Positions 31,264-39,586 of a stretch of 40,197 bases of DNA are shown piece by piece (within the stretch, counting starts at the first letter, position 1; each line of letters starts with the position of its first letter). The notes beneath the pieces are model-generated. The model ran no database searches. It was not told where the DNA came from and was given only the letters and a program-made list of their open reading frames with translations. This stretch comes from an uncultured Pseudomonadales bacterium (lineage in GTDB: Bacteria > Pseudomonadota > Gammaproteobacteria > Pseudomonadales > Azotimanducaceae), in assembly GCA_947258825.1 (NCBI GenBank), contig CAMYJX010000020.1:31987-72183 (forward strand). The letters are read 5' to 3'. The position numbers and the translations under genes were made by a program.

Positions 31264-33339
31264 TCAATTCAGGTTGATGATGAGATTGCCCAGCTCGTCC
31301 ATGGACGCGCGCTGCTGGGGTCGGACCACGATCACGGAATCCGGCAGCTGAACCAGAGCCGGACCGTTGATGGGCGGGATCTGCTGATCGTGGTCGATCT
31401 CCCAGACCGGGGTGTCGATGAAGTCGGCGTGTTCACCCCAGTAGATACGTCGGTGACTGCCGGGCCGCGTCATCAACGAACGCCCGGTGCTGATGAATTC
31501 CGCCTTCTCGGTGAGCCCTCTGGCGCGCAGCTGAAACCCCGTGATTTCGATGCCGCCCTCGCGGAATCCGGAGCCTTTGCCGAACAGGTTTTCGTAGACT
31601 TTCCCAAACACGTCTACCAGTTGCTCTGCGTCTTGTGGGGACAGAACGCCGGCTTTCAGCGGCACCTCGACATCGTGCACCTGCATCGCATACTTCATGC
31701 GTACTCTTCGCGTCAGGCTGACTGTCTGCATGTCGAAGCCCTCGTCCCGGAGCTGCGCGACAGCCTGCGTTTCCATGGCCGAGAACTCGGCGTTGATGTG
31801 CTCGGCTGAAAAAGGTTCCTCCAGCGTCTGTGGAGACTGAAAAACGTGTACCACGTCAGCGGTGGCCGCGCCCACCGCCGACCATAGGGCGGCGGTAAGA
31901 GGCAGAGGCACGATGACCCGGGCTACCCCAGCTTCCCTGGCTACCGCGGCAGCGTGCACCGGGCCGCCGCCGCCGAAAGCGAAGCAGCAGAATTGCCGCG
32001 GATCGAAGCCGCGCATGACGCTCATGCGACGAATGAGATCGGCCATCTTGGCGTCTACGATGCGGCTGATGCCCGCCGCCGTCTCGTAGAGCCCGAGATT
32101 TAGCTGCTCTGCGAGCCTGCTGACTGCTGCTTCCGATCTGGTGGGATCGATTCGCATGCGGCCGTTGAGGAATTTGTTGGGATTGATGAGACCCAGAACC
32201 ACGTCGGCATCGGTGGTCGTGGCCTGATCCCCGGTGCCGTAGCACGCCGGGCCAGGATCTGCACCCGCGCTCTTCGGGCCGACGTTCAGACGGCCGGAAG
32301 CGTCGATCCAGGCGATGGAACCGCCGCCGGCGCCGATAGACTCGACGTCGAACATGGGTAGCGCCAGCTCCAGACGCTGGAATATTGAGGTTGATCGTTC
32401 CAGCGGCTCGCCGCCGCGTATCACGCTGACGTCGAAAGTGGTGCCACCCATGTCCGCCGCGAGGACGTTGGGCTCGTCGATGGCCTTGGCCAGATGCTGG
32501 GTCGCGATGATGCCGGCTACCGGTCCGGACTGCACGGTGCGTATGGGTGCTCGCCGTGCCTCGGACCCCGTTATGGCGCCTCCGCCGCACTGGGCAAAAA
32601 GCACTTCCCGCCCGTATCCGCGCTGTCCCGCTCCCTTCTCAATGGCGCTGATATAGCGCAGCATCAGCGGCCCGATATAAGCGTTGATCACCGCGGTGGT
32701 GGTGCGTTCGTATTCCCCCATGGTTCCCACCAGCTCGGATCCGCAGGTGACGAAGACGTCAGGCACGGCCTCCGCGATGATCGCGACCGCCCGCTGCTCG
32801 TGACCTGGATTCTTGACTGACCACAGAAAGCTGACGGCGATGGCTTCTACACCGCCATCGCGTAGCTGACGGGCAGCAATGCGAACGGCGTCTTCATCCA
32901 GCGCGACGATTTCTTCGCCATCGACATCGATCCGCTCGGGAATCTCGATCACCCGGTTGCGGGGAATCAGCGGCTGGGGTTTGTAGGTTTCGGAAATGTT
33001 CAACAACTCGTCGGGCGGCAGCCCCGCCGTTCGGCCCGCGCCGTCCCGTGAGACGATGGCGTTGGTGCCAGTGGTCGTGCCGTGAACCAGCCGGCGGCAT
33101 CTGGCGAGCAACACATCGACGCTAAGGTTCAGCTTGTCGGCGGCCCTGTCGATCGCGGCGAAGAACCCCTCGGAGCGATCATGCGGCGTTGTGGGGCTTT
33201 TGGCGCCGACGATGGTGCCGTCGTCCATGGCGACAATGCAGTCAGTAAAGGTGCCGCCAATATCCACCCCAATGGACAGGTCACGGGCACCCCCCGCGTT
33301 CACGCTGATGTTTTCGGCCTCGCTCATGGGGCCTGCCAC
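31264..33339 (-). CDS. HyuA-like ATPase subunit (hydantoinase/acetone-carboxylase type), probable internal deletion
   Basis: This 691-residue protein of the HyuA family has GVDIGGTFTDCIV (24-36), VHGTTTGTNAIV, AADMGGTTFDVSVIRGGEPL and GAGGGSIAWIDASGRL, the ATP-binding ASKHA-fold motifs. HyuA-type subunits use ATP to activate a carbonyl or ring for hydrolysis or carboxylation. After residue 100 (TNAIVSRDG) the strand region usually reading about GAKTGLITTRGF...GRG is missing, and the text continues with GRTAGLPPDELLN. About 20 codons seem lost, at nucleotides near 33030-33045. Start: GTG at 33339 (one base after the HyuB stop) or ATG at 33327. It pairs with the HyuB-like gene. Confidence 0.87.
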   Translation of the reverse strand: MAGPMSEAENISVNAGGARDLSIGVDIGGTFTDCIVAMDDGTIVGAKSPTTPHDRSEGFFAAIDRAADKLNLSVDVLLARCRRLVHGTTTGTNAIVSRDGAGRTAGLPPDELLNISETYKPQPLIPRNRVIEIPERIDVDGEEIVALDEDAVRIAARQLRDGGVEAIAVSFLWSVKNPGHEQRAVAIIAEAVPDVFVTCGSELVGTMGEYERTTTAVINAYIGPLMLRYISAIEKGAGQRGYGREVLFAQCGGGAITGSEARRAPIRTVQSGPVAGIIATQHLAKAIDEPNVLAADMGGTTFDVSVIRGGEPLERSTSIFQRLELALPMFDVESIGAGGGSIAWIDASGRLNVGPKSAGADPGPACYGTGDQATTTDADVVLGLINPNKFLNGRMRIDPTRSEAAVSRLAEQLNLGLYETAAGISRIVDAKMADLIRRMSVMRGFDPRQFCCFAFGGGGPVHAAAVAREAGVARVIVPLPLTAALWSAVGAATADVVHVFQSPQTLEEPFSAEHINAEFSAMETQAVAQLRDEGFDMQTVSLTRRVRMKYAMQVHDVEVPLKAGVLSPQDAEQLVDVFGKVYENLFGKGSGFREGGIEITGFQLRARGLTEKAEFISTGRSLMTRPGSHRRIYWGEHADFIDTPVWEIDHDQQIPPINGPALVQLPDSVIVVRPQQRASMDELGNLIINLN

Positions 33340-35739
33340 TTATCCTGCGTCCATTAAGGGGCGCCGCGTTGCAGAAGCTGGCTGATCGAGGCGAGCGTCC
33401 AGCAGCGGCGGATCGTCGATCTTGGCGATCTCCAGGGCCAACAGACCGCCACACCCGGGGCAGAAATACTCGCGGAGAACGATCTCGTCATCGCAGAAGT
33501 CCTTCGGGTTAGCGTACAGTACGGGGTCGACTATATGCGGATTGCGCTCGCGCGTGGCCGTGTAGTGCTTGTAGTTTTCATCCGCAGGTCCGAGGACCGT
33601 CCGACAGTCGGTGCACAGCCACACCGAACCGTTTTCCGAGGCGAGAACGCCGATGCTGTCACCCAGCTGCTCGATGCTCGCCTCAGAGGGGGGCAAAGGA
33701 TTTGTGGCAGGAGATTTCTGCGGTGAGCTGGCCTCGGCCAGGCGTTGGTCGCGCAGCGCGTTCCTGAGCTTGCCGGTGGCCAGCTCATCGAGTTGCAGAT
33801 CCGCCGAGATTGTCACGCCGTAGAAATCGGCGGCGTGGCTGTGGGGTATCAGTCCGTTTCGCACGTCTTCGAGCACTTTGAGCGGGCTGCGCTTCAGCGG
33901 ATCACCGAAACCGCCGCCGGCGCTGTTTTCCACGACCCAGATGTCACCATCGCGCAGTGGCAGAGAAGCTTTCGGCGAAACGCGTTCCAATGTCTTGAGC
34001 TGCTCTTCTACTTCATTTTTGGTACCCGGTATCCGGCCGTCGGCGAAGTGCTCCCAGATCCGGGTATCCTTCGCGTTTAGAAAGTTACCCGGGTGGCCGG
34101 GGAAACCGCCCGCCAGTCCCAGCGTCGAAATGATTCCCGGGTCCACGGAGATGACCTGCGCGTTCAGCGAGTCGGACTTGTGAGGCACGAATCCTACCTC
34201 GACACCGTTGCCGCCGCGCCAGCGCCCGGGGCCGCCGCTGCCTCGCTGTTCTCGACGATAGAGATACAGAAACGGCACCGAACTTTCCCACTCCTCGGCA
34301 TTGCCCGCGGTCGATCTTGGCCACCACCAGGCGCCGCCGGTGTCGACGCCGTCGCGATCCGGGAAGGCGCCGATGGCGCCCATCACCTGATCGGCGGTCA
34401 CATCGGCGACGAACCTGCCTTTCCTGTCGAAGCCGGAGGCGACCCACCAACCCGGCAGGGCGACGCCGCCGGTAGCATTTGCGACTTTGCGGATCTCTGG
34501 TGGCCCCGACATGACCATCTTGCCGATGACCTGGCTGGATAGATATACGCTGACAATGGTAGCCGCCAGCGTGGTTACCGCCCCCGGGTACCTTGCGCAG
34601 TTGAGCGTGCCGGGTGTCGGCAAGAGCTGCATGTGGTCGATAACTCCGGCAGGGCAGTACAGCTGGTCGTAGGCCAGCATCGTGCCAGCCGCACATAAGA
34701 GCGCGGAGCGCCAGGATCCGTAGGTGCCGCTGGCGGCCTGAAACTGTGGGTCTGTGCCCTCGTTGGCGAAAAAAAGACGATCCCCCTCCTTGCGCACCGA
34801 GGTCACGATGCGATGCACGGAACGGTCGTCAGGCCCGGCGGCACCGATATAGATGCGCTCCGCCCACTCGCCATCCGGGATTTTCAACAGGCGTTCCCCC
34901 ACGGCTGCGGAGCAGTCGCGGATGATTCTGCGCATTGCGCCTTTGACCACCCGGGGGCCGTGCTCCTCGAGCAGCTCGATCAGGCGGCTCTTGGTGGAGC
35001 GCAGACCGGCGATCTGGCTGCGCAACTGCAGGTTGAGCTGTGACGGGGTACGGCTCTGGCGCACCACCATCTGGAAAATGTCTTCCTGGACGCTGTCTCC
35101 TCGGGCCAGGCGCAACGGAGGCATGGGTATCGGTTCGTGGTAAATGTCCGGAGCTTCCGGGCAGAAGCTGCCCGCGTTGCTGCCCCCGATGTCACCCACG
35201 TGGCAGTTGCTGAATACCCAGCAGAACAGCCGGCCCTCCCAGAACAGCGGCGCGTAGAGCTCCACGTCCAGCTGGTGCGCGGTGCCGATGTAGGGATCGT
35301 TCTGCAGATAGATATCGCCCTCCGCGATACCGGGATTGGCGCTGCGGTTCTCCAGCGTCCACTTGACCACGCTGTCGCCGTAGCCGGTGAAGTATTGGAT
35401 GGACGGCCCGCACAGAACTGTATCTCCGTTTTCGGTGAGCAGAGATGTGTTGAAGTCTTCCGTGTAGACGATGACCGGCGACCCGGATACGCGCTTCACG
35501 GTGTCGGAATGATCGAGATTCAAGTTCCAGAACCTGGAGCGAAGCACCTGATAGGTGATGGGGTCGATGTCCAGGTCGAACTCGTCGTGCAGCTGCAGAG
35601 TCGGGTCGATTCCGAGTTCTGGGGAGGGGATGTACGAGTAGTTGACGCCGTCCCACGGCCCTTCGGGCAGGGCCTGTCGGTCGACCTCGCTGTTGCGGAT
35701 GATGCCGTCGGGAGTGCCGGTAGATCGGTTCTCTACCAT
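33340..35739 (-). CDS. HyuB-like subunit fused to an acetone-carboxylase-gamma-like zinc domain
   Basis: This 799-residue HyuB-family protein has IDPITYQVLRSRFWNLN, LQNDPYIGTAHQLDVELYAP and NATGGVALPGWW (about 60-620). The C-terminal part adds a zinc-ribbon-like domain: Cys709-x2-Cys712 (WLCTDCRT) and Cys760-x2-Cys763 (FCPGCGG), with YKHYTATRERNPHI between. That resembles the small gamma subunit (AcxC) of acetone carboxylase, here fused to the large subunit. The enzyme with HyuA may carboxylate a ketone or open a lactam-like ring with ATP; the substrate is unknown. The ATG follows GAAGGGGACC. It ends next to the HyuA start, so the two genes are coupled. Confidence 0.88.
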   Translation of the reverse strand: MVENRSTGTPDGIIRNSEVDRQALPEGPWDGVNYSYIPSPELGIDPTLQLHDEFDLDIDPITYQVLRSRFWNLNLDHSDTVKRVSGSPVIVYTEDFNTSLLTENGDTVLCGPSIQYFTGYGDSVVKWTLENRSANPGIAEGDIYLQNDPYIGTAHQLDVELYAPLFWEGRLFCWVFSNCHVGDIGGSNAGSFCPEAPDIYHEPIPMPPLRLARGDSVQEDIFQMVVRQSRTPSQLNLQLRSQIAGLRSTKSRLIELLEEHGPRVVKGAMRRIIRDCSAAVGERLLKIPDGEWAERIYIGAAGPDDRSVHRIVTSVRKEGDRLFFANEGTDPQFQAASGTYGSWRSALLCAAGTMLAYDQLYCPAGVIDHMQLLPTPGTLNCARYPGAVTTLAATIVSVYLSSQVIGKMVMSGPPEIRKVANATGGVALPGWWVASGFDRKGRFVADVTADQVMGAIGAFPDRDGVDTGGAWWWPRSTAGNAEEWESSVPFLYLYRREQRGSGGPGRWRGGNGVEVGFVPHKSDSLNAQVISVDPGIISTLGLAGGFPGHPGNFLNAKDTRIWEHFADGRIPGTKNEVEEQLKTLERVSPKASLPLRDGDIWVVENSAGGGFGDPLKRSPLKVLEDVRNGLIPHSHAADFYGVTISADLQLDELATGKLRNALRDQRLAEASSPQKSPATNPLPPSEASIEQLGDSIGVLASENGSVWLCTDCRTVLGPADENYKHYTATRERNPHIVDPVLYANPKDFCDDEIVLREYFCPGCGGLLALEIAKIDDPPLLDARLDQPASATRRPLMDAG

Positions 35740-35803
35740 GGTTCTGGTCCCCTTCTCATCGCGTCAGCCACAGGGTGCCGGAGCACCCCGGAATTACTTT
35801 TTC
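35740..35803 (-). other. intergenic hairpin between TonB receptor and HyuB
   Basis: GGGTGC (35773-35778) pairs with GCACCC (35783-35788) over a CGGA loop, in the 64-base gap between the receptor stop and the HyuB ATG. On the minus strand no T-run follows, so it may stabilise the processed message or lower downstream expression. Confidence 0.35.
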
Positions 35804-38068
35804 TTACGGCCGGAATGCAATCTCCACGCCGTAGGTCCTCGGCGGCCCGTAAGTGGAGAAGCTCCAAAGGTTAGCAACGCCGAGCCCGGTGGTCCGATAT
35901 TCCTCGTCGGTAAGGTTCTGACCGAACAGCGAAACCTCCCAGACGTCGTCGGCGGACGTATAACGCAGGCTCGCGTTGAGCAGGGTGCGATCTTCGCCCT
36001 CGCCCGCCGAGGAGTTCAGCGTGTCGTTATAGTAATCGTCGCTGTACACCACTCCGACGTTGGCGCCGATGAGGCTGCCGCTGGCCAATGGCCAGACATA
36101 GTCGGCGCGCACGCTGCCGGTCCATTTCGGCGCGCGTTTCGGGTCCAGGAAAGTGCAGTCGTACAGATTGAGTACAGGGTCCACCAGCTGGCTGCTTGCG
36201 GGCCTTGCGTCCGGGTTTCCCAGCGCGCAGTCATAAGATTCGTACTCGGAATCCAGATACCCTAAAGTGGCCTGGATCAGCAGCTGGTCGGTTATCGACG
36301 CCGCGCCTTCCACCTCTACGCCCCAGACCTTGGACTCGCCGGCGTTGGTTACGCGGCTCTCCTGTCCCACGGGCGAACTCGGCTCCGCAACTACTGAATC
36401 CAGCTGCAGGTCGTCGTACTTGACGTGGAAGACGGCAAGGTTGAAGCGCACGCGCTGATCGAACAGGTCGCTCTTAAGGCCGATCTCCCAGGAGTCCGCC
36501 GTCTCCTCATCGAATGGGCCTATGGCGGTGAGCGTGGAAGCCTGCTCGTTATAGCCACCGCTCTTGAAGCCGGTTGCAAAGCTGACGTACGCAAAGATGT
36601 TGTCGGTCACCTGGTAGTCGACGCCTAAGCGATAGGTGACATCGTCCCAGCTGTTGCTGTCGCTGGTGGAGCCCACTTCTCCGGCAACCTCGAGCGGGCG
36701 CAGGTCGAAGTCTTTCTCCTCGGCGGAAAGGAACAGGCCTGTGGGAGCAAAAAACGGATGCGCCGGCCCGAGGCTGGTGTAGTTGTAATAGTCCAGCTTG
36801 TTGTGCTGGTAGTAGCCGCCAACCACGTACCTGAGTTTGTCGGATACGTCCGTGTTGTAGCGCAGCTCCTGGCTCCAGGTATCCCGATCCACCCCTCGAG
36901 TCGTTGCGTAAATGGGCACCGGCTCGCCGAGGTAATCGTTGTAGAGCTTGGAGTCCACCGATCGATAGCCGGTGATGGACGTCAGCGTGCCGCCGTTGTC
37001 AAAGCTGTATTCGGCGTTCAGGTAGGTGCCCCAGATGTCGAAGTCGTGAGAGTTGGTAGGCATGGTGCCCGGGCCGTTGGGCCCGAGGTGGGCGTTCGAC
37101 CCCACCAGGTTGATGTCGTGGGGGTCACCCAGCCGCTGGCCGCCGGGTACGCCGCGTCCCGGATAGGCTGGGAGGGTGCCTGGCGGCAGGCTCAGCGCGG
37201 CGTTGGGATCAAAGAACAGATCGCCACCGTAAACGCCGTCGCTGGCGATGGTGGTGTTGATCACCGGCGGCGTGTCGCTGCGGTCTTTCTCGTACTCCAC
37301 GGTCAGCAGCGCTTCCAGGGCGTCGTTGGGAGTGAGCAGAAATTTGCCGCGAACCGCCTGCACGTCGTCGCCGTTGGATTCGTCGCCGTTGACCTGATTA
37401 TCGTAGTCGCCGTCGCTGTTGTTACCCAGGACCGAGATGCGGGCGGCCAGCAGGTCTTCCATGATGGGAAAGTCCAGCGCTGCCCGGACGTCGAAGCGTC
37501 CGTGATTGCCAGCCCGCAGCGTTACCTCACCGCCCAGCTCGCCGGTGGGCCGCTTGCTGATTACGTTGACGACGCCGCCGATGGTGTTCTTGCCGAACAG
37601 GGTTCCCTGGGGCCCCCGCAGAATTTCGATCTGCTCGATGTCGAACATGTCGAGCAGAGAGGTCTGGGCGTGACCGTAAACGAACCCGTCCACGACGATG
37701 GCCACCGCCGGGTCGAAGCTCGATGGTATGTCGCCCTGGGAAACGCCCCGAATGGCGACGGCCGCCGCGCGAAACCCCGGGATCGCCTGGATGGTGACGT
37801 TGGGCGCGTAGCCGCCAACGTCCCGCAGATCCTGAGCGAACATGCGATCGAGCTCCGTGGCATTGAAAGCGCTCACGGCTACCGGTGCGGATTGCAGGCT
37901 TTCTTCCACGCGGCGGGCCGACACTACAATCTCTTCGATCTGCAGCGCGCCTCGCACCGAGCCTTGTTCTTCAGCCGCCACTGCGTAGGGTGCGGAGGCG
38001 AAAAGTGAAAGGGTCGCCAGCGTCAGCGCTAAGTTACTCAGCCGGCTTCGCATGCTAGTTTCGTTCAC
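35804..38068 (-). CDS. TonB-dependent receptor heading the HyuAB operon
   Basis: This 754-residue outer-membrane receptor has a signal peptide ending near YAVAAEE. It has a TonB-box-like IEEIVVSARR, plug motifs DVGGYAPNVTIQ, ILRGPQGTLFGKNTIGGVVN and NVISKRPTGE, and the C-terminal GPPRTYGVEIAFRP. It belongs to the large organic-substrate receptor group common in terpenoid, steroid and aromatic degraders. The start is a GTG at 38068 with GGGGGAG nine bases before it; an ATG at 38053 is the alternative. Only 64 bases separate it from HyuB, so it probably imports the substrate of that enzyme. Confidence 0.9.
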   Translation of the reverse strand: MNETSMRSRLSNLALTLATLSLFASAPYAVAAEEQGSVRGALQIEEIVVSARRVEESLQSAPVAVSAFNATELDRMFAQDLRDVGGYAPNVTIQAIPGFRAAAVAIRGVSQGDIPSSFDPAVAIVVDGFVYGHAQTSLLDMFDIEQIEILRGPQGTLFGKNTIGGVVNVISKRPTGELGGEVTLRAGNHGRFDVRAALDFPIMEDLLAARISVLGNNSDGDYDNQVNGDESNGDDVQAVRGKFLLTPNDALEALLTVEYEKDRSDTPPVINTTIASDGVYGGDLFFDPNAALSLPPGTLPAYPGRGVPGGQRLGDPHDINLVGSNAHLGPNGPGTMPTNSHDFDIWGTYLNAEYSFDNGGTLTSITGYRSVDSKLYNDYLGEPVPIYATTRGVDRDTWSQELRYNTDVSDKLRYVVGGYYQHNKLDYYNYTSLGPAHPFFAPTGLFLSAEEKDFDLRPLEVAGEVGSTSDSNSWDDVTYRLGVDYQVTDNIFAYVSFATGFKSGGYNEQASTLTAIGPFDEETADSWEIGLKSDLFDQRVRFNLAVFHVKYDDLQLDSVVAEPSSPVGQESRVTNAGESKVWGVEVEGAASITDQLLIQATLGYLDSEYESYDCALGNPDARPASSQLVDPVLNLYDCTFLDPKRAPKWTGSVRADYVWPLASGSLIGANVGVVYSDDYYNDTLNSSAGEGEDRTLLNASLRYTSADDVWEVSLFGQNLTDEEYRTTGLGVANLWSFSTYGPPRTYGVEIAFRP

Positions 38069-38123
38069 GAGAATTTTCTCCCCCGATATCTTTGTGCCCT
38101 GCCGGGCTTCAATTGGCTCCGGG

Positions 38124-38136
38124 GCGATACTATCGC
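38124..38136. promoter_or_regulatory. 13-base palindrome in the receptor/GAPDH gap
   Basis: GCGATACTATCGC is a perfect inverted repeat (GCGATA/TATCGC) around one central base. It lies six bases upstream of the likely GAPDH -35 box and could be an operator shared with the divergent TonB receptor gene. Confidence 0.4.
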
Positions 38137-38141
38137 AAAAA

Positions 38142-38170
38142 TTCGCAAGGGACCCGGTGTCGGTTAAAGT
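38142..38170 (+). promoter_or_regulatory. probable sigma-70 promoter of GAPDH
   Basis: TTCGCA (38142-38147) and TAAAGT (38165-38170) are separated by 17 bases; each matches four of six consensus bases. The spacing is ideal, and it lies 84 bases before the ATG at 38255. Confidence 0.45.
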
Positions 38171-38177
38171 ATTCGCC

Positions 38178-38219
38178 GCGCTGATAGTGCGGTACGCCGC
38201 GCCGATAGCGCGTTACGGG
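38178..38219 (+). repeat. two imperfect 21-base tandem repeats in the GAPDH leader
   Basis: GCGCTGATAGTGCGGTACGC plus C (38178-38198) is followed directly by a second unit (38199-38219) that matches it at 16 of 21 bases. The repeats start about eight bases after the -10 box, so they lie in the mRNA leader and could bind a regulator. Each unit contains a GATAG core that also appears, inverted, in the palindrome at 38124. Confidence 0.45.
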
Positions 38220-38254
38220 TCGCCAGATTCAGTCACGCCATACAGGAAAGCTTC

Positions 38255-39283
38255 ATGTCAGCACCACGGATCGCCATCAACGGCTTTGGTCGAATCGGCC
38301 GAACGGTTACCAGAATTGCGAAGCTGCGCGGTCACTATGACGTCGTGGCGGTGAACGATCTGGCCAGCCCTGAGCATCTGGCCTACGCCTTCAAATACGA
38401 CAGCATTCACGGCACCTACCCCGGCTCGGTGGAGCAGCGTGGCGACACCCTGGAGGTGGACGGCGATCCTTTCCTGGTGCTTTCCGAGAAAGATCCCGCC
38501 CGGCTGCCGTGGAAGGAGTTGAAGATCGACTACGTGGTCGAGAGCAGCGGGCAGTTTCGCCGCCTCGAGCAGCTGCAGTGGCATCTGGACGCCGGCGCCC
38601 GGCGTGTCCTCATCACGGTTCCCACTCGCGATCCCCTGGAAGCGACTCTGGTGATGGGCGTCAACGATCACGTCGTCAACGCGAAGACCTCCATCGTCAG
38701 CAATGCCAGCTGCACCACCAATTGCGCCGCGCCGCTGGCCAAGGTGCTGCACGAGGCGTTTGGTATTTCCCATGGGCTGCTGACCACCATACACGCCTAC
38801 ACCTCCGATCAGCGGCTGATCGACGCGCCGCACAGCGATCTGCGCCGCTCCCGCAACGCGGCAACCAACATCGTGCCCACTTCGACCGGGGCCGCACGGG
38901 CCATCGGCATCGTGCTGCCGGAGCTGCAGGGACGGCTGGACGGGTTGGCCATGCGGGTGCCGGTTCCCGACGGCAGCCTGGTGGACCTCACCGTGGAGCT
39001 GCAGCGGGATGTCACCGTTGAGGCGGTGAACGACGCGATGCGCACGGCGGCGGAAGGCTCGCTGAAAGGCATACTGCAGTACTGCACGGACTCGATCGTG
39101 TCCTCGGACATCATCGGCAACAGCCACTCCAGCGTTTTCGACGCGCAGCTTACCCAGGTCATGCAGGACCGTATGGTCAAGGTGGTCAGCTGGTACGACA
39201 ACGAGTGGGGTTACAGTACCCGCATGGAGGAGCTGATCGGCAGGTTTGCCGAGATGGACGGGCTGCGGCTGACCCAGGAGTAG
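38255..39283 (+). CDS. gap: glyceraldehyde-3-phosphate dehydrogenase, type I
   Basis: This 342-residue GAPDH has the NAD-binding INGFGRIGR (8-16), an Asp at the end of the second strand (VAVNDL, Asp35) that favours NAD over NADP, the catalytic Cys153 in SNASCTTNC and His180 in TTIHAYTSDQ. The C-terminal WYDNEWGYS is conserved. It converts glyceraldehyde 3-phosphate to 1,3-bisphosphoglycerate in glycolysis or in reverse in gluconeogenesis. The gene has its own probable promoter and leader repeats. No other glycolysis gene is in the window. The divergent neighbour is the TonB receptor of the HyuAB operon. Confidence 0.96.
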   Translation: MSAPRIAINGFGRIGRTVTRIAKLRGHYDVVAVNDLASPEHLAYAFKYDSIHGTYPGSVEQRGDTLEVDGDPFLVLSEKDPARLPWKELKIDYVVESSGQFRRLEQLQWHLDAGARRVLITVPTRDPLEATLVMGVNDHVVNAKTSIVSNASCTTNCAAPLAKVLHEAFGISHGLLTTIHAYTSDQRLIDAPHSDLRRSRNAATNIVPTSTGAARAIGIVLPELQGRLDGLAMRVPVPDGSLVDLTVELQRDVTVEAVNDAMRTAAEGSLKGILQYCTDSIVSSDIIGNSHSSVFDAQLTQVMQDRMVKVVSWYDNEWGYSTRMEELIGRFAEMDGLRLTQE

Positions 39284-39349
39284 GGACTGTTTTGAGGATC
39301 AGAATCGCCCTGAGACTCTGCCCGAGTTTTTGTCCGGAGAGCATTGGCC

Positions 39350-39586
39350 ATGACCACAGAACGCAAGCCGCAAACCCCGTTTTTCAGCCACGCGGAAGAG
39401 AAAGGGGTTACCCCGGTCGAGCAGCTGGACAGTCACCTGCTGGCGTACGAGGACGTCGACTTCCTGCTGCGTGACGAGCTGCGCCCGGTACGGCTGCAGC
39501 TGGAATTTCTCAAACCATGTTCGGCAGCGCCAGGGCGCAGAGCGACAGTGAGAACTACGCCAATGCCAGGGAGCTGGCGAGATTGA
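39350..39586 (+). pseudogene. LOG-family gene, N-terminal fragment cut off by a frameshifting deletion
   Basis: From the ATG at 39350 (with CCGGAGA upstream) the frame runs through FFSHAEEKGVTPVEQLD and ELRPVRLQLEFLKP, which is the N-terminal region of larger LOG (TIGR00730) proteins. After LKP it switches to an unrelated, Arg/Pro-rich stretch and stops at 39584-39586. The expected continuation (about 13-14 residues such as ELxLQxxGI..TVV) before MFGSAR is missing, and the frame of the rest differs. About 40 bases appear deleted (length 1 mod 3) near 39515-39517. Confidence 0.7.

Noticed and set aside
36758..38008. Long plus-strand frame of 416 codons opposite the TonB receptor
   Set aside because: It is a shadow of a receptor with plug and barrel motifs; the translation is low-complexity Val/Gly/Arg-rich without a family.
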